NCBI RefSeq assembly: GCF_040096355.1
Contig: NZ_JBBMEX010000001.1
Span: 124,001-188,000 of the forward strand
Direction: 5' to 3'
DNA: 64,000 nt
Source of the DNA: Maccoyibacter intestinihominis
GTDB taxonomy: Bacteria; Bacillota; Clostridia; Lachnospirales; Lachnospiraceae
A program made the position numbers and the translations under genes. A model generated the notes under the pieces. It was not told the origin of the DNA. It ran no database searches and worked only from the letters and a program-made list of their open reading frames with translations. Shown here piece by piece: positions 27,223 through 34,993 of this stretch (the first letter of the stretch is position 1; each line of letters opens with the position of its first letter).

Positions 27223-28446
27223 ATGAAAGTAATAGACGGCGGCGTGACCGCACCAAAAGGATTTTTAGCAGCATCAACAGCAGCAGGCATCAAATATAAG
27301 GACCGCAGTGATATGGCAATGATCTACAGCACGGTTCCCTGTAAGGCGGCAGGAACTTTTACCACGAATGTCGTAAAAGCAGCTCCGGTCTTATATGATA
27401 AAAAAATCGTAACGGAGAGTAAGAGCGTGCAGGCAGTGGTGGTCAATGCAGGAATTGCAAATGCATGTACCGGTGCAGAAGGATTTGGCTACTGCGAAGA
27501 TACGGCAAAAAAAGCGGCGGCAGAGTTAAATATTGCAGAGGATGCTGTATTAGTGGCATCTACCGGAGTGATCGGTATGCAGCTTCCAATACAGAAATTA
27601 GAATCAGGCATTGAAGTGATGGCAAAAGAACTTTCCGATACCAGAGAGGCGGCACATCAGGCAGCGTGTGCGATCATGACAACCGATACGATCTCAAAAG
27701 AAGTAGCCGTTACTTTTGAAGCAGGCGGAAAAACTGTTACGGTAGGCGGGATGTGCAAAGGCTCCGGTATGATACATCCGAATATGTGTACGATGTTAGG
27801 ATTTGTCATGACCGATGCGGCGATCAGCAAAGAACTCTTACAGGAGGCACTCAGTGCCGATGTCTGTGACACTTATAACATGATCTCCGTAGATGGAGAT
27901 ACCTCCACAAACGATACGGTACTGCTCTTAGCAAATGGTATGGCAGAAAACCCGGAGATTACGGAAAAAAATGAAGATTACCGGAAGTTCTGTGAAGCGC
28001 TGAATTATGTGAATACGGAAATTGCAAAAATGATGGCGGGAGACGGAGAAGGTGCCACCGCATTGTTTGAAGTCAAAGTCATTGGTGCAAAGAGTAAGGA
28101 AGAAGCAAAAATATTGAGTAAATCCGTGGTATGTTCGAGTCTGACAAAAGCAGCCATTTACGGGCATGATGCAAACTGGGGCAGGATTCTTTGCGCACTT
28201 GGTTATTCCGGTGTGGAATTCGACCCGGAAAAAGTGGATTTAGTCTTTGAAAGTGCTGCAGGAAGCATTCAGATCATCAAAAACGGAATTGCCGTAGATT
28301 ACAGCGAAGAAGAGGCAACCAGGATTTTATCAGAGCCGGCAGTAACAGCAATTGCCAACATGAATCAGGGCAATGCCGAGGCAACGGCGTGGGGCTGTGA
28401 CTTGACTTATGATTATGTCAAGATCAATGCAGATTACCGCTCCTAA
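27223..28446 (+). CDS. argJ: Glutamate N-acetyltransferase / amino-acid acetyltransferase ArgJ
   Basis: A 407-aa self-cleaving enzyme that transfers the acetyl group from N-acetylornithine to glutamate. The autocleavage site with the catalytic Thr is in CAIMTTDTISKE near residue 150. The N-terminus (GGVTAPKGFLAAS) and C-terminal GNAEATAWGCDLTYDYVKINADYRS-type ending match the family. ATG 27223 follows GAGGGG by 6 nt; a longer in-frame start at 27175 would overlap the GNAT gene and is less likely. Confidence 0.96.
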   Translation: MKVIDGGVTAPKGFLAASTAAGIKYKDRSDMAMIYSTVPCKAAGTFTTNVVKAAPVLYDKKIVTESKSVQAVVVNAGIANACTGAEGFGYCEDTAKKAAAELNIAEDAVLVASTGVIGMQLPIQKLESGIEVMAKELSDTREAAHQAACAIMTTDTISKEVAVTFEAGGKTVTVGGMCKGSGMIHPNMCTMLGFVMTDAAISKELLQEALSADVCDTYNMISVDGDTSTNDTVLLLANGMAENPEITEKNEDYRKFCEALNYVNTEIAKMMAGDGEGATALFEVKVIGAKSKEEAKILSKSVVCSSLTKAAIYGHDANWGRILCALGYSGVEFDPEKVDLVFESAAGSIQIIKNGIAVDYSEEEATRILSEPAVTAIANMNQGNAEATAWGCDLTYDYVKINADYRS

Positions 28447-28552
28447 CAGGTTATAAAATCAATGTAGACATAAAAGAATACTTTGAGAAAAAGCAGAAAA
28501 AGAAGCAGAAATAAGAAATCAGATAGAAAAACAGGAAAGAGGTTTTAGTCAG

Positions 28553-29452
28553 ATGGAAGAAAAAAGCATGCAGGAAATTATGGATAAAGCGTCAGTTTTG
28601 ATCGAAGCACTCCCATATATCCAACGTTTTAACCGTAAGATCATTGTTGTCAAATACGGCGGCAGTGCGATGGTAGATGAAGAATTGAAAAAAAGCGTGA
28701 TACAGGATGTAACCCTGTTAAAATTAGTTGGTTTCAAACCGATCATTGTCCATGGCGGCGGTAAGGAGATCAGCAAGTGGGTTGGAAAAGTCGGCATGGA
28801 GCCGGAATTTATCAACGGACTCAGAAAGACCGATGCGGCAACGATGGAAATTGCAGAGATGGTATTGTCCAAGGTCAACAAATCCCTAGTACAGATGGTA
28901 GAGGCACTTGGTGTCAATGCGATCGGTATCAGCGGAAAAGATGGTGGACTGCTCAAGGTTGAGAAAAAATACTCAAATGGACAGGACATTGGATTTGTCG
29001 GAGAGATTACCGAGGTCAATCCAAAGATCTTACATGATCTGTTAGAGAAAGATTTTCTTCCAATCGTATGTCCGGTGGGTATGGACGATGAGTTTAACAC
29101 CTATAATATCAATGCGGATGATGCGGCATGTGCGATCGCAAGAGCAGTCAATGCCGAAAAACTGGCGTTTTTAACAGATATTGAAGGCGTATATTTAGAT
29201 CCAGACGATAAGAGTACCCTGATCTCAGAGCTGACCGTTTCAAAGGCAAAAGCATTGATCGAGGCAGGCAATATCGGTGGAGGCATGTTACCGAAGCTGA
29301 ACAACTGTATTGATGCGATCGACAATGGCGTGTCCAGAGTACATATTTTAGACGGACGGATCGCACACTGTCTGCTGCTTGAAATCTTTACAAACAAAGG
29401 AATCGGTACAGCAATCTTAGGGGATAAGGAGACGAAATTCTACCATGAATAA
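28553..29452 (+). CDS. argB: Acetylglutamate kinase ArgB
   Basis: A 299-aa amino-acid kinase catalysing the second step of the acetylated pathway. Visible motifs: VVKYGGSAM, VHGGGKEIS, and the substrate-binding INADDAA and GGMLPKL. An extended N-terminal helix (about residues 1-25) resembles the arginine-sensitive hexameric forms, so feedback inhibition is likely but inferred. It follows argJ by about 106 nt without a clear promoter and overlaps argD by 8 nt. Confidence 0.97.
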   Translation: MEEKSMQEIMDKASVLIEALPYIQRFNRKIIVVKYGGSAMVDEELKKSVIQDVTLLKLVGFKPIIVHGGGKEISKWVGKVGMEPEFINGLRKTDAATMEIAEMVLSKVNKSLVQMVEALGVNAIGISGKDGGLLKVEKKYSNGQDIGFVGEITEVNPKILHDLLEKDFLPIVCPVGMDDEFNTYNINADDAACAIARAVNAEKLAFLTDIEGVYLDPDDKSTLISELTVSKAKALIEAGNIGGGMLPKLNNCIDAIDNGVSRVHILDGRIAHCLLLEIFTNKGIGTAILGDKETKFYHE

Positions 29453-30644
29453 AGAAGAATATATCAAAAGAGAAGAAGGAGCCATGCTCCATACATATAA
29501 TCGTTTTCCGGTGGTCTTAGAAAAAGGCGAGGGAGTCTATCTCTATGATACGGATGGAAAAAAATATTTGGATTTTGCGGCAGGGATTGCGGTAGAAGCC
29601 TTAGGATATGGCAACCGGAAATATAACGATGCCTTAAAAGATCAGATTGATAAGCTGATGCATACTTCGAATCTCTATTACAATCTTCCGATCATGGAAG
29701 CCGCAGAAAAAATCTTAAAAGTATCTAAGATGGACAGAGTCTTTTTTACCAACAGCGGAACAGAGGCGATCGAGGGTGCGATCAAGGCGGCAAAAAAGTA
29801 TGCTTATACCAGAGACGGCCATACGGATCATGAGATCATTGCTATGAACCATTCCTTCCATGGAAGAAGTCTTGGGGCATTGTCGGTAACCGGCAACAAA
29901 CACTATCAGGAGCCGTTTGAACCGTTACTTGGCGGAATCCGTTTTGCAGATTTCAATGACTTAGAGAGTGTCAAAGCACAGCTTACCGATAAGACCTGTG
30001 CGATCTTATTCGAAACCGTGCAGGGTGAAGGCGGAATTTATCCGGCAACACAGGAATTTATGGATGGTATCGAAAAAATCTGTAAAGAGCGGGATATACT
30101 GTTGATCTTAGACGAGATCCAGTGTGGCATGGGACGTACCGGAGAAATGTTTGCATGGCAGGGCTACGGAGTGAAACCGGATATTATGACGAGTGCGAAA
30201 GCACTGGGCTGCGGTGTGCCGGTCGGAGCATTTTTAATGACAGAGCGGATAGCAGAAAAATCCTTAAAACCGGGTGACCATGGAACTACCTATGGCGGCA
30301 ATCCGTTTGTCGGTGCAGCAGTTTCTACCGTGTTAGATATATTTGAGGAATTAAATCTGCCTGCCCATGTCAAAGAGATTTCTGCTTATTTAGAAGAAAA
30401 ATTAGATGCACTCGTAGACAAATATGATTGCTTAACCCAAAGACGCGGTGTTGGTCTGATACAGGGAGTGGTAACTACAAAGCCGGTCGGTGAGATTACC
30501 TCAAAGGCATTAGAAGAAGGACTCATTATTATTTCAGCAGGAAGCGATGTCCTGCGGTTTGTACCGCCATTAGTGATCGAAAAAGAACATGTGGATGAAA
30601 TGATCGAAAAATTAGATCATACGTTAGCAGCGTTATCGGAATAG
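29445..30644 (+). CDS. argD: Acetylornithine aminotransferase ArgD
   Basis: A 399-aa PLP-dependent class III aminotransferase. The catalytic Lys is in TSAKALGCGVPVGA near residue 251; LLILDEIQCGMGRTG precedes it and FTNSGTEAIEGAIK binds the cofactor phosphate. Its start overlaps the argB stop by 8 nt, indicating translational coupling. The operon stops here; argF is not in the window. Confidence 0.97.
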   Translation: MNKEEYIKREEGAMLHTYNRFPVVLEKGEGVYLYDTDGKKYLDFAAGIAVEALGYGNRKYNDALKDQIDKLMHTSNLYYNLPIMEAAEKILKVSKMDRVFFTNSGTEAIEGAIKAAKKYAYTRDGHTDHEIIAMNHSFHGRSLGALSVTGNKHYQEPFEPLLGGIRFADFNDLESVKAQLTDKTCAILFETVQGEGGIYPATQEFMDGIEKICKERDILLILDEIQCGMGRTGEMFAWQGYGVKPDIMTSAKALGCGVPVGAFLMTERIAEKSLKPGDHGTTYGGNPFVGAAVSTVLDIFEELNLPAHVKEISAYLEEKLDALVDKYDCLTQRRGVGLIQGVVTTKPVGEITSKALEEGLIIISAGSDVLRFVPPLVIEKEHVDEMIEKLDHTLAALSE

Positions 30645-30719
30645 AGTACAAAAGAGCCGATTAGAATAAAATTCCAATCAAAGTCCATACTAAGGATAAT
30701 ATATCTTTAGGAGGAGACT

Positions 30720-31151
30720 ATGATTGGAATTTTTATTGCTCTGCTTTCCGGAGCATTGATGAGTATTCAGGGAGTATTCAATACGGAGGTAACGGAACGG
30801 ACAAGCATCTGGGTCGCAGGAGCATTTGTACAGTTAACGGCATTGATCGTCTGTTTGGCAGCATGGGGGATCACGGACCGAAGCAGTTTTATGGAATTGA
30901 AAAACGTAGAACCGAAATATATGCTCTTAGGAGGAGCCATCGGAGCCTTCATCACGATCACCGTTATTAAAAGTATGGAAGCGTTAGGTCCTGCAAGGGC
31001 AGTAATGCTGATCGTAACAGCACAGTTACTGGTTGCCTATCTGATCGAGCTGTTTGGGATCTTTGGTGTGGATAAACAGCCGTTCCAGTGGTCAAAAGTA
31101 GTCGGAATGGCACTTGCCATTGCCGGAATACTGGTTTTTAAATGGGAATAA
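30720..31151 (+). CDS. DMT-superfamily transporter, YdcZ/DUF606-like
   Basis: A 143-aa integral membrane protein with four or five hydrophobic helices, matching the short YdcZ (DUF606) family: start GIFIALLSGALMSIQGVFNTEV, and the end GMALAIAGILVFKWE. Members often work as pairs of short subunits; only one is here. Substrate unknown. An AGGAGGAG ribosome binding site precedes the ATG. Confidence 0.85.
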   Translation: MIGIFIALLSGALMSIQGVFNTEVTERTSIWVAGAFVQLTALIVCLAAWGITDRSSFMELKNVEPKYMLLGGAIGAFITITVIKSMEALGPARAVMLIVTAQLLVAYLIELFGIFGVDKQPFQWSKVVGMALAIAGILVFKWE

Positions 31152-31191
31152 AAGTCTTTCAAAACAAATCCTTAAAAAAACGGAAATACTC

Positions 31192-31220
31192 TTGTAATAA
31201 ATTTAAAATTTCGTTACAAT
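31192..31220 (+). promoter_or_regulatory. Promoter of the comEA-comEC operon
   Basis: TTGTAA (31192-31197), a 17-bp spacer and TACAAT (31215-31220). The predicted start is about 31227, giving a leader of about 44 nt that is mostly the hairpin below. Confidence 0.65.
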
Positions 31221-31242
31221 AAAAAATAGCAGGCATAACGGA

Positions 31243-31263
31243 CTCCTTTTTCAAAAAAAGGAG
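31243..31263 (+). promoter_or_regulatory. Hairpin sequestering the comEA ribosome binding site
   Basis: A 9-bp perfect stem (CTCCTTTTT with AAAAAGGAG, loop CAA) occupies the leader so that the AAAGGAG of the comEA Shine-Dalgarno is paired. There is no T tract after it, so it is not a terminator in this direction. It may act as a translational switch. Confidence 0.6.
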
Positions 31264-31270
31264 GACCAAA

Positions 31271-31897
31271 ATGAAAAAAACAGTCATTTTCCTGTTTCTG
31301 ATCTTATGCATGACAGCCGTAAACACCGGATGTCAGAAGAAACAGGAGACGGATTTTATATTAGAAAATCCCAAAGAGCATACGGATAACGAAAAGCAGA
31401 CAGAAGGAAACAAAGATATAAAAGAAGGAAAAAGTGACTCTGAGAAAGAAAAGAGCACGGAAAACATCTTTGTATATGTCTGTGGAGCAGTGCAAAAACC
31501 GGGAGTCTATGAGCTTTTACCGGGACAGCGGATCTGTGATGCCATAGCGGCAGCCGGAGGACTGAGCGAACAGGCAGCAGGTGACAGCCTGAATCAGGCA
31601 GAGGTCTTAAGTGACGGACAGATGTTACGGGTACTGACAACGGAGGAAGCGGCAGCGGCAACGGTGCAGCCGGGGCAGGAGACTGCAGAGAGCAGTCGGG
31701 ACGGACGCGTCGATATCAACACGGCAGATGCGTTTGCCCTGATGAGTCTGCCGGGGATCGGCCAGTCGAAAGCAGATGCGATCATCGCTTACCGGAATGA
31801 GCATGGAGCGTTCAAGGCTCCTGAGGAATTGATGAATATCAGTGGGATCAAAGAAGGAGTTTATCAGAAAATAAAGGACAGTATAAAAGTTAACTGA
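31271..31897 (+). CDS. comEA: ComEA-like DNA-uptake lipoprotein
   Basis: A 208-aa predicted lipoprotein: signal peptide with Cys at about residue 21 (AVNTGC), an acidic/Lys-rich linker, an SLBB domain (about 68-125; VYVCGAVQKPGVYELLPGQRI) and a C-terminal double helix-hairpin-helix DNA-binding domain (about 147-205; VDINTADAFALMSLPGIGQSKADAIIAYR). ComEA captures incoming double-stranded DNA at the outer face of the membrane. First gene of an operon ending with comEC. Confidence 0.92.
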   Translation: MKKTVIFLFLILCMTAVNTGCQKKQETDFILENPKEHTDNEKQTEGNKDIKEGKSDSEKEKSTENIFVYVCGAVQKPGVYELLPGQRICDAIAAAGGLSEQAAGDSLNQAEVLSDGQMLRVLTTEEAAAATVQPGQETAESSRDGRVDINTADAFALMSLPGIGQSKADAIIAYRNEHGAFKAPEELMNISGIKEGVYQKIKDSIKVN

Positions 31898-31906
31898 GGT
31901 GTAAAG

Positions 31907-32599
31907 ATGGCAAAAAAAGTTCTTGTTGTAGATGATGAAAAGTTAATCGTAAAAGGAATCCGGTTCAGTCTTGAGCAGGACGGCATGGAGGTGGATTGTG
32001 CCTATGACGGCGAAGAAGCCTATGAAAAAGCAAAAGCAAATGCATATGATATGATCCTTTTAGATATCATGCTGCCAAAGATGAATGGATTCGAGGTCTG
32101 CCAGCAGATCCGTGAATTTTCAAGTGTTCCGATCGTAATGCTGACGGCAAAAGGTGATGATATGGATAAGATTTTAGGGCTTGAGTATGGAGCAGACGAT
32201 TACATAACTAAGCCTTTTAATATCCTAGAGGTCAAGGCAAGGATCAAAGCCATTATGCGAAGAACCGGAAATGCAAAACCGAAAGAAGAGGAAAATCCTA
32301 AGATCGTAGAGAGCGGTGATCTGAAGTTAGACTGTGAGAGCCGAAGACTTTTTATCCTTGGAAAAGAGGTCAATGTGACGGCAAAGGAATTTGACCTGTT
32401 AGAACTTTTAGTCATGAATCCGAATAAAGTGTACAGCCGGGAAAATCTTTTGAATCTGGTATGGGGATATGAATATCCGGGAGATGTCCGCACGGTTGAT
32501 GTACATGTCAGAAGACTTCGTGAGAAGATCGAGGCAAATCCAAGCGAGCCGAAATACGTCCACACCAAATGGGGAGTGGGATATTATTACCAGAGTTAA
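31907..32599 (+). CDS. OmpR/PhoB-family response regulator
   Basis: A 230-aa response regulator: receiver domain with phospho-acceptor Asp53 (LLDIMLP), conserved D9/D10 and Lys in DDYITKPF, joined to a winged-helix DNA-binding domain with VNVTAKEFDLLELL and DVRTVDVHVRRLREKI. It resembles WalR/PhoP-type regulators. It lies 9 nt after comEA and 11 nt before the kinase gene, inside the DNA-uptake operon. Confidence 0.93.
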   Translation: MAKKVLVVDDEKLIVKGIRFSLEQDGMEVDCAYDGEEAYEKAKANAYDMILLDIMLPKMNGFEVCQQIREFSSVPIVMLTAKGDDMDKILGLEYGADDYITKPFNILEVKARIKAIMRRTGNAKPKEEENPKIVESGDLKLDCESRRLFILGKEVNVTAKEFDLLELLVMNPNKVYSRENLLNLVWGYEYPGDVRTVDVHVRRLREKIEANPSEPKYVHTKWGVGYYYQS

Positions 32600-32610
32600 G
32601 GTGTAAGGTC

Positions 32611-34041
32611 ATGAAAAAAAATAATGCATTTCAAAAATTCTTAAAAAGCATGCGATTCCGTCTGATACTGTTATGTCTGATCGTCGGAATCCTGCCGTGT
32701 CTGGTTTTGCGAGCCGGTTTTTTAAAAGCTTACGAAGACCAGGCGGCTTCTACACGCAGTATTGCGATTATCAGTCAGGCAAAGATCCTTGCAGACCAGA
32801 TTGCAGCAAATGATTATATCAATAAACAGAATACGGAATCGATCACGGTACAGTTAAACCAGCTTTCGAATATCTATGACGGCAGGGTAATGCTGATCGA
32901 CTCTGCATTTCGGATCGTGGCAGATACATATGGATTAGATGAGACAAAAACCATTATTTCCGAAGAAGTCGTCCAGAGTCTTTCCGGAAAAGAAATCTCA
33001 AAATATGATAAAGAGAGCCGTTATTTAGAAATGACACTGCCGATCAAAGCGGCAAACAGTACAGAAGTCATCGGTGTTATGTTAGTCAGTGTCTCTATGG
33101 ACAGTGTCCTTCATGACCGTGATGCCGTGGGACGCAATGCGGCAATCCTTACGCTCATTATCGGCGTATTGATCTTAGCATTTGCCATTTTTGCATCCGG
33201 CAGACTGGTACGTCCGCTTCGCAGGATGGAGAAATCTATCCGTGATATCCAGACCGGATATGAAGAAGACGGACTGAATGTGAATACCTATACCGAGACA
33301 AAAGAGATGTCGGAGAGTTTTAACCAGTTATTCGGAAGGATGAAAACGATTGACGATTCCAGACAGGAATTCGTATCGAATGTGTCCCATGAGTTAAAGA
33401 CCCCGCTGACCTCCATGAAGGTTTTAGCGGATTCCATCAATGCCATGGAGGATGCACCGGTAGAGCTTTATAAAGAGTTCATGGAAGATATCACAAATGA
33501 GATCGAGCGTGAGAATAAGATCATCACAGATCTGCTTTCTTTAGTAAAAATGGATAAGTCTGCAGCAGATTTAAATATTTCAAGCATCAACATCAATGAG
33601 ATGTTAGAGCTGATTTTAAAACGTCTGCGTTCGATTGCGGAAAAGCAGAACATAGAACTGGTATTAGAGACGTTCCGTCCGGTTACGGCAGAAATCGACG
33701 AGGTAAAACTGACCCTTGCCATTACAAATCTGGTGGAAAATGCGATAAAATACAATCGTGAGAATGGCTGGGTACATGTGACTTTGAATGCAGATTATCA
33801 GTATTTCTATGTCAAAGTAGAGGATTCGGGAATTGGAATCCCGGAGGATTCCCTAGAACATATTTACGAGAGATTCTACCGGGTGGACAAGTCCCATTCG
33901 AGGGAGATCGGTGGAACAGGACTTGGACTTGCGATTACAAGAAATGCCGTGCTGATGCACCGTGGAGCTATTAAAGCATACAGTACGGAAGGCGAGGGAA
34001 CCATCTTTACCGTGCGGATCCCACTCAATTATATTGCATAG
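32611..34041 (+). CDS. Sensor histidine kinase, WalK/PhoR type
   Basis: A 476-aa membrane kinase: helix 1 near residues 16-34, an external sensor domain (about 35-175), helix 2 (about 178-200), a HAMP linker, then HisKA with phospho-accepting His near residue 260 (VSNVSHELKTPLT) and HATPase_c with LVENAIKYN, DSGIGIP and GGTGLGLAI. No PAS domain is evident. Partner of the adjacent response regulator. ATG 32611 is used; an upstream in-frame start would run into the response regulator gene. The ligand is unknown. Confidence 0.92.
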   Translation: MKKNNAFQKFLKSMRFRLILLCLIVGILPCLVLRAGFLKAYEDQAASTRSIAIISQAKILADQIAANDYINKQNTESITVQLNQLSNIYDGRVMLIDSAFRIVADTYGLDETKTIISEEVVQSLSGKEISKYDKESRYLEMTLPIKAANSTEVIGVMLVSVSMDSVLHDRDAVGRNAAILTLIIGVLILAFAIFASGRLVRPLRRMEKSIRDIQTGYEEDGLNVNTYTETKEMSESFNQLFGRMKTIDDSRQEFVSNVSHELKTPLTSMKVLADSINAMEDAPVELYKEFMEDITNEIERENKIITDLLSLVKMDKSAADLNISSININEMLELILKRLRSIAEKQNIELVLETFRPVTAEIDEVKLTLAITNLVENAIKYNRENGWVHVTLNADYQYFYVKVEDSGIGIPEDSLEHIYERFYRVDKSHSREIGGTGLGLAITRNAVLMHRGAIKAYSTEGEGTIFTVRIPLNYIA

Positions 34042-34051
34042 GGGGCAGAAG

Positions 34052-34993
34052 ATGAAGAAAAGATATTTGATATTTCTATTTGCAGCATTGCTTCTGCTGT
34101 TATGCGGCTGTGGATCGAAAAAAGAAGTAAAAACAGGATATCAGATTTATTATCTGAATTCAGAACAGACAAAACTCAATCCGAGGGAATACCATCCAAA
34201 GAGCAAGGATGCGGAAGGCATGGTCAAAGAATTTTTGCGGGAGCTTTCTTCAGCACCGGAGGACGTGGAATATCAGAAGCCGATCCCGAATGATGTGGAG
34301 ATTACAAAGTATCGGATCGAAGGCGACCAGCTATCTGTCTGGATGGATTCGGATTACTATAATATGGATGCGGCAACGGAGGTGTTCTGCCGTGCAGCCG
34401 TGGTGCGTACCATGACGCAGATACCGGATATCTCTTGCGTTTCCTTTTTTGTGGGAGACAGTCCTTTAGTAGATTCCAAAAATAATGTAGTAGGACTGAT
34501 GACTGCAGAAAGTTTTGTGGAAAATCCGGGAGAGCAGATCAATGCGATCCAGACGACGACACTGACACTGTATTTTTCTAACCGGGATGGAGATGCCTTG
34601 GTAAAAGAGACACAGACGGTCCACTACAGCAGTAATATTTCGATAGAAAAGTTAGTGATCGAGCATCTTTTAGAAAAACCGAAGAATGCAAAAGGAAAAT
34701 CAGCCATTCCGTCAGGAACAAAACTGCTCAGTGTCACAACCGTAGATGGGGTATGTTATGTCAACTTTGATGCAGGCTTTACAAATCAGGATTATGAAAT
34801 ACAGGAACCGATCGTAATCTATTCCATTGTGGATTCCTTATCTGAACTCTCCACCGTCAGCAAGGTTCAGATTTCCGTCAATGGAAGTACCAAGGGAGTG
34901 TATCGTGACAGTTATAAGCTCGATAAGATTTATGACCGGAATCTGGATTATTTAGAAGAAAGACAAAAGGGGGAAAAGGCAAAGAGTGAATAA
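34052..34993 (+). CDS. GerMN-domain lipoprotein
   Basis: A 313-aa predicted lipoprotein (signal peptide with LLLLCGCGS, Cys near residue 20) with two GerMN-like modules of about 100-120 residues (around 35-150 and 165-295). This fold is found in sporulation protein GerM and in LpqB, which modulates the MtrAB kinase. Next to a kinase gene it may therefore be an accessory to the two-component system; that is inference. ATG 34052 follows AGGGGG by about 6 nt. It overlaps comEC by 8 nt. Confidence 0.8.
   Translation: MKKRYLIFLFAALLLLLCGCGSKKEVKTGYQIYYLNSEQTKLNPREYHPKSKDAEGMVKEFLRELSSAPEDVEYQKPIPNDVEITKYRIEGDQLSVWMDSDYYNMDAATEVFCRAAVVRTMTQIPDISCVSFFVGDSPLVDSKNNVVGLMTAESFVENPGEQINAIQTTTLTLYFSNRDGDALVKETQTVHYSSNISIEKLVIEHLLEKPKNAKGKSAIPSGTKLLSVTTVDGVCYVNFDAGFTNQDYEIQEPIVIYSIVDSLSELSTVSKVQISVNGSTKGVYRDSYKLDKIYDRNLDYLEERQKGEKAKSE

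Noticed and set aside
28549..29100. 183-codon open frame antisense to argB
   Set aside because: argB is complete and conserved on the other strand; the antisense product is Ser/Pro/Leu-rich noise.
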